Source: Thermoanaerobaculia bacterium
Lineage (GTDB): Bacteria; Acidobacteriota; Thermoanaerobaculia; UBA5066
Reading direction: 5' to 3'
Length of the DNA stretch: 36,709 nt
Assembly (NCBI GenBank): GCA_022071945.1
Contig: JAJVIN010000063.1
Span: 1-36,709 of the forward strand
Below, in pieces: positions 33,594 to 36,709 of this stretch. The translations under genes were made by a program, and so were the position numbers. The notes under the pieces were generated by a model. That model did not search any database. It was given only the letters and a program-made list of their open reading frames with translations, and had not been told where the DNA came from. Within the stretch, counting starts at the first letter, position 1. The number at the start of each line of letters is the position of its first letter.

Positions 33594-34408
33594 GCGACTC
33601 GCGTCCCATCGCCTTGTTCGACTCGGGCGTCGGGGGTCTGACGGTCCTCAATGCGGTCGCCAGGAGGCTGCCTCACGAGAACCTGCTCTATCTGGGCGAC
33701 ACCGCCCGGCTTCCCTACGGGACCAAGTCCCCGCTGACGGTTCAGCGGTATGCGATCAAGGCCGTGTCGTTCCTCCTGGAGCGGGACGCGAAGGCCCTCG
33801 TGATTGCGTGCAACACCGCCACGGCGCTCGCGCTCCCGGCCATCCGGGACCAAGTGGGCGTTCCCCTTCTCGGAGTGATCGAGCCCGGCGCCCGGGCCGC
33901 CGTGGAAGCGCTGGGCCGGTTGAAGGGGCGCCGGGAAGGGCCCATCGCTGTTCTGGCGACGGAGGCAACGGTTGCCTCCAACGCTTACGGTCTGGCGATC
34001 TCGGCACTCGCCCCGAGCGTCCCGGTCATGAACGTGGCGTGTCCGCTCTTCGTTCCCCTGGCCGAGGAGGGCTGGACGGAAAACGAGGTTGCCGCGGCGG
34101 CGGCGGAGCGCTATCTCGAGGCGGTCCGCCGGGCGGGAGCGCCGGTGGCCGTCCTCGGCTGCACCCATTACCCGCTCCTGAAGCGGACGATCGCCCACTC
34201 GCTGGGGCCCCAGACCGTCCTCGTCGACTCGGCCGACTCCACGGCCGCCGCGCTCGACAGGATGCTCCCGGAGAAGCTCCGCCGCCTTGGGCCTGCGGCG
34301 GGAGAAACTCGCTTGCTCGTTACGGATGCCTCGGAGAGGATCCGGAAGGTGGCGGGCCGGTTTCTGGGCCGCGAGGCCACGAGCCTGGAGCTCGTCGACC
34401 TGCCCTGA
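33590..34408 (+). CDS. murI: Glutamate racemase
   Basis: A 272-residue cofactor-independent racemase that makes D-glutamate for peptidoglycan. The two catalytic cysteines are Cys74 (IACNTATA) and Cys191 (LGCTHYPLL), with the ALFDSGVGGLTVL motif (8-20) at the start and the GDTARLPYG block near 36-44. The frame is open far upstream inside the GerMN gene. The only sensible start is TTG at 33590, sharing bases with the GerMN stop (TTGA overlap), which gives the normal family length and suggests translational coupling. It is followed by rph after 25 bp. Confidence 0.94.
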   Translation: MSDSRPIALFDSGVGGLTVLNAVARRLPHENLLYLGDTARLPYGTKSPLTVQRYAIKAVSFLLERDAKALVIACNTATALALPAIRDQVGVPLLGVIEPGARAAVEALGRLKGRREGPIAVLATEATVASNAYGLAISALAPSVPVMNVACPLFVPLAEEGWTENEVAAAAAERYLEAVRRAGAPVAVLGCTHYPLLKRTIAHSLGPQTVLVDSADSTAAALDRMLPEKLRRLGPAAGETRLLVTDASERIRKVAGRFLGREATSLELVDLP

Positions 34409-34433
34409 GTTCTGAAGAAGAAAGAGGTTTGCC

Positions 34434-35195
34434 ATGTCACGGAAGGATTCACGGGGCTTTCTGGAGCTGAGGCCGGTCTCGATCGAGTGTGACGCCGTCC
34501 CGCATGCGGAAGGATCCTGTCTGATCCAGGAGGGGCAAACGCGCGTCCTCGTCACGGCAAGCGTGGAGAACCGGGTTCCGTCGTTTCTGAGGGACTCCGG
34601 GGAGGGGTGGGTGACGGCCGAGTACGGCATGCTTCCCCGCGCCACGCACGAGAGGTCGCCGCGCGAGGCGGCCAAGGGGAAGCAGTCGGGCCGGACCCTC
34701 GAGATCCAGCGTCTCATCGGCCGTGCGCTCCGGTCCGTCACGGACCGCACCCTTTTTCCCGATATCACGATCACCCTCGACTGCGATGTCCTTGTGGCGG
34801 ATGCCGGGACGCGCTGCGCGTCGATCACAGGGGCCTACGTCGCCCTGGTGCTCGCGTTGTCCCGGCTCGCCGCGGAGGGGAAGATCGCGAAAAACCCGTT
34901 GAAGGAGCCCGTGGCCGCGGTCTCGATTGGCCTCGTGCCGGCGGAGCCCGGGAGCCCCGGAATCGTGGCCCTCGATCTCGACTATGCCGAGGATTCGACC
35001 GCCCTCGTGGATCTGAACCTCATCGGGACGGCCTCTCGCCGTCTCGTCGAGATCCAGGGAACGGCCGAGCGGGAGCCGTTCGGCCAGGACGTATTGATGG
35101 AGATGCTGTCGGCTGGCTGGTCGGGGCTGGAGCGCCTCTTCGCGCTGCAGCGAGCCGTCCTGAAAGGGAGGGTTCCGGAGGGGTTCACCGTCTGA
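34434..35195 (+). CDS. rph: Ribonuclease PH
   Basis: A 253-residue phosphate-dependent 3'-exonuclease that trims tRNA precursors. It starts SRKDSRGFLELRPVSIE where the family has RxDGRxxxELRPV. Other signatures are TRVLVTASVENRVPSF, GWVTAEYGMLPRATHER, GRTLEIQRLIGRALRS (phosphate-binding Arg) and DAGTRCASITGAYVAL. The family usually has QADGGTRTAS at the last site, so VADAGTRCAS is a mild variation. AGAGG precedes the ATG. It is the last gene of the amidase-GerMN-murI-rph cluster. The rdgB gene that often follows rph is absent. Confidence 0.94.
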   Translation: MSRKDSRGFLELRPVSIECDAVPHAEGSCLIQEGQTRVLVTASVENRVPSFLRDSGEGWVTAEYGMLPRATHERSPREAAKGKQSGRTLEIQRLIGRALRSVTDRTLFPDITITLDCDVLVADAGTRCASITGAYVALVLALSRLAAEGKIAKNPLKEPVAAVSIGLVPAEPGSPGIVALDLDYAEDSTALVDLNLIGTASRRLVEIQGTAEREPFGQDVLMEMLSAGWSGLERLFALQRAVLKGRVPEGFTV

Positions 35196-35249
35196 GGCCT
35201 TCCCCGGACGGGCAGGCAAGACCCCTGCGCCCTGGGGAGCGCTCCCGGG

Positions 35250-36023
35250 CTAACCGCCCTCGATGAATGTCGAGACCAGTGAGGCCAGCCTGGCCGGATC
35301 CTCGAGCATCGGATAGTGGCCGCCCGGGATCTCGACGAACCTCGATCCCCTCACGGCCTGGTGGAGCTTCTTGACCTCCGATGGGGGGGAGAGGGGGTCG
35401 TCCTCACCGGCGACGAGGAGCGTCCGGACCTTGCTCTTTTCGAGCTGCCGGATCAGAGGAGGCGCTTCCAGCACGCCGTCCACGTACTTCTCCAGAGTCC
35501 TCAGGGCATCGGCGGCGCGCGGGCCCGTGCGCGACGCCATGGCTCGCTCGATGAAGGCCGTCTTGGCTTTTCCGGTCCCCGTGAACCCGTAGGCGAGGGC
35601 CCGGCGCATCTGATCGTCGGCGACGGACTTCAGGACGGCGTAGCGCGACATCGCCTTCCATTTCATGCGCTCGGTGAAGCCGTATCCGCTGGCCCCGAGC
35701 GGGCCCACGAGACAGAGGGAGGCCGCCGCGTCCGGATGGGTGGCGGCGATCTCGCCGGCGATGCGGGCCCCCAGGGAGTGTCCGCAGAGGTGATAGGGAG
35801 GCGCGTGGTGGTGGCGCAGGCTGGTGAGGACTTGGGAGGCGAGCTCGAGGGGATCGAGGCGTGGCTCCGGCTTGTGGCCGGTGAGGCCCGGAAGGTCGAC
35901 GGCGAGGGCGTCCTTCTTCTGAGGAAGGTGTTTGATGACGTCGTCCCAGTCCTGCCTCGACCCGCCGAGTCCGTGCAGGAAGACGATGGGATGAGCGTTA
36001 CTGCGGGAAGCCTTGGCCGTCAA
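35250..36023 (-). CDS. Alpha/beta-hydrolase fold protein
   Basis: A 257-residue predicted hydrolase. The oxyanion-hole segment HGLGGS (17-22), the nucleophile elbow GHSLGA with Ser83, an acidic residue in VAGEDDPLSP (about 209-218) and a C-terminal His in PGGHYPML give a complete catalytic triad. The substrate cannot be predicted; esterases, haloperoxidase-like enzymes and MenH-like proteins share this layout. The only upstream start is TTG at 36023, with GAGGAT about 6 nt before it and a stop codon close upstream. It is convergent with rph and faces away from the tRNA-Pro gene. Confidence 0.82.
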   Translation of the reverse strand: MTAKASRSNAHPIVFLHGLGGSRQDWDDVIKHLPQKKDALAVDLPGLTGHKPEPRLDPLELASQVLTSLRHHHAPPYHLCGHSLGARIAGEIAATHPDAAASLCLVGPLGASGYGFTERMKWKAMSRYAVLKSVADDQMRRALAYGFTGTGKAKTAFIERAMASRTGPRAADALRTLEKYVDGVLEAPPLIRQLEKSKVRTLLVAGEDDPLSPPSEVKKLHQAVRGSRFVEIPGGHYPMLEDPARLASLVSTFIEGG

Positions 36024-36123
36024 AAGAAATCCTCACCTGCCGAGATCGAGATGCGGAATGATGCGGGAAGGGGGCAGGTTGCATCAACGGGAATTCGCAA
36101 GCAGAATCACGGACTCGCCGTCG

Positions 36124-36199
36124 CGGGGCGTAGCGCAGGTGGTAGCGCGGTTGCTTTGGGAGCAACAGGTCCCCGGTTCGAATCCGGGCGCCCCGACCA
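36124..36199 (+). tRNA. tRNA-Pro (anticodon TGG)
   Basis: A 76-nt cloverleaf: acceptor CGGGGCG pairs with CGCCCCG, followed by A and an encoded CCA. The anticodon stem GTTGC/GCAAC encloses the loop TTTGGGA with anticodon TGG, and the T-arm has GGTTCGAATCC. The gene stands alone, with a possible integrated element downstream. Confidence 0.96.
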
Positions 36200-36371
36200 T
36201 TCATTCTGAAGGACTTACGACGCTACGGTGAGGTTGAGAGACACCCGCCGGGGCGTTCTCGTTCCACCGTCGTTCTTTCGCGGGGGAATTTCGTCCGATG
36301 TCGTGACGGGCGTGATTCAAGCAGCGCCACGTCGGCCCCCCCTCTCCTGCTTTGGAGATCGGCCATCCTAT

Positions 36372-36394
36372 GAACTGACAAAACTGACAAAAGG
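36372..36394. repeat. Iteron-like direct repeat, copy 1
   Basis: This 23-bp unit is itself a tandem of two 9-bp AACTGACAA repeats followed by AAGG. An identical copy starts 87 bp downstream. Confidence 0.8.
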
Positions 36395-36458
36395 GGTCCA
36401 AACCTTCCCTTTCGGCGCCCGCGTAGAGGAACGCGTTTTCCCGGACGCGTAGGGGTAC

Positions 36459-36481
36459 GAACTGACAAAACTGACAAAAGG
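36459..36481. repeat. Iteron-like direct repeat, copy 2
   Basis: Identical over 23 bp to the copy at 36372-36394: two AACTGACAA units in tandem followed by AAGG. Confidence 0.8.
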
Positions 36482-36582
36482 TCGGACTCGCGCCATTCTC
36501 GCGCCCCGTAGAAGTGCGAAGCGTCCAAGGAATGAACGTTACCGCCTGTGTGACGCAGGGGGTATGACGCCCGCCGTTGGTC

Positions 36583-36709
36583 TCAGTACGGAACATCGAA
36601 GTCGTCATCCGGGTCGCCGGGCGGTAGGGGATCTCGAGGGATGTTGGATTCCGCCCCGAAGGCTTCATTGAAGTCCACCTTCAATCGCATCAGGGTGACG
36701 AGCTTCCCC
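36583..36709 (-). CDS. Partial protein C-terminus with acidic tail
   Basis: The minus strand from the window edge encodes at least 41 residues ending at a TGA (36585-36583): GKLVTLMRLKVDFNEAFGAE, then SNIPRDPLPPGDPDDDFDVPY. I do not recognise the family. The acidic end DPDDDFDVPY resembles the C-terminal tip of single-stranded DNA-binding proteins (DDDIPF-like), but the preceding sequence is not the usual Gly/Gln linker. The gene start lies outside the window. Position behind tRNA-Pro and iteron-like repeats makes a replication or recombination protein of a mobile element plausible, which is inference. Confidence 0.4.
   Translation of the reverse strand, partial: GKLVTLMRLKVDFNEAFGAESNIPRDPLPPGDPDDDFDVPY

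Larger units (their letters stand above)
36200..36582. other. Gene-free stretch after tRNA-Pro carrying iteron-like repeats
   Basis: No supported gene lies here. The region has two copies of a 23-bp repeat (see separate entries). Between them are two further ACGCG-rich short repeats (AACGCG at about 36430, ACGCGT at about 36445). Open minus-strand frames across the region only translate the repeats (for example FCQFCQF) and look spurious. Confidence 0.5.

Noticed and set aside
35235-35246. GGGAGCGCTCCC palindrome after rph as terminator
   Set aside because: It has no loop and no T-run on either strand.
35998-36204. Minus-strand frame of 68 codons containing GARIRTGDLLLPKQ
   Set aside because: It is the antisense translation of tRNA-Pro, a well-known spurious ORF.
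36372-36481. CRISPR array
   Set aside because: There are only two repeat copies, each internally periodic, and no further regularly spaced repeats or cas genes.
36201-36668. Minus-strand frames across the repeat region (FCQFCQF, LLSVLSV translations)
   Set aside because: They only translate the direct repeats in two frames and show no start signal or domain.

Overview
The window is high-GC chromosomal DNA from a Gram-negative bacterium. It encodes an outer-membrane porin, lipoprotein and Sec signal peptides, and murein enzymes. The gene mix (SelB, a COG2509 FAD dehydrogenase, panBCD, UbiX and UbiA, a wax-ester-synthase-like acyltransferase, and an amidase-GerMN-murI-rph cluster) would fit an Acidobacteriota or deltaproteobacterial/Myxococcota-like lineage. 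This placement is an inference; no 16S rRNA or other decisive marker is present.

Layout. Positions 1-2245 hold mobile-element debris: a truncated transposase C-terminus, an ExeA/TniB-type AAA ATPase, a small companion ORF and a long palindromic intergenic repeat. Positions 2246-5833 (minus) hold an FAD dehydrogenase followed by selB. A CYTH-fold protein is divergent from them across about 19 bp, with what looks like one symmetric -10 box serving both directions. Positions 6423-10375 form an accessory patch: a decayed IS1634-type transposase, a cysteine-rich secreted protein of unknown function, a possible 46-residue ORF, and a methyltransferase with three DUF4214-like repeats. A sugar-nucleotidyltransferase gene follows.

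Positions 11271-19199 (minus) form one large transport operon in the order porin, branched-chain-amino-acid-type binding protein, livH, livM, livG, livF, CBS-CBS-ACT sensor protein, family-5 solute-binding lipoprotein. Upstream is a two-gene minus-strand unit (ComEA-like HhH protein, GspH/FimT-like pseudopilin) ending in a good intrinsic terminator. On the plus strand come ubiX, overlapped by a LuxR-type regulator whose receiver lacks the phospho-acceptor Asp; then ubiA behind a strong terminator-like hairpin; then the overlapping genes panB-panC-panD behind a long, structured leader. A zinc-ribbon protein with a terminator, a Cys/Met-metabolism PLP enzyme, a WS/DGAT acyltransferase (minus) and cutA (minus) follow.

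Positions 30029-30388 are tmRNA, with a readable tag ending ELALAA. Next come the DNA glycosylase tag (minus) and the plus-strand cell-envelope/RNA cluster amidase, GerMN protein, murI (TTG start), rph. An alpha/beta hydrolase (minus) and tRNA-Pro(TGG) follow. Beyond the tRNA are two copies of a 23-bp iteron-like repeat and the C-terminus of an unidentified acidic-tailed protein. This arrangement suggests the edge of an integrated element.

A recurring signal is a -10-like hexamer placed 6-8 nt before the start codon of genes that begin a transcription unit, most of them without a convincing ribosome binding site. This suggests common leaderless transcription. The most promising leads are the leaderless and bidirectional promoters, the panB leader, the tRNA-adjacent iterons, and the porin-Liv-CBS/ACT operon.
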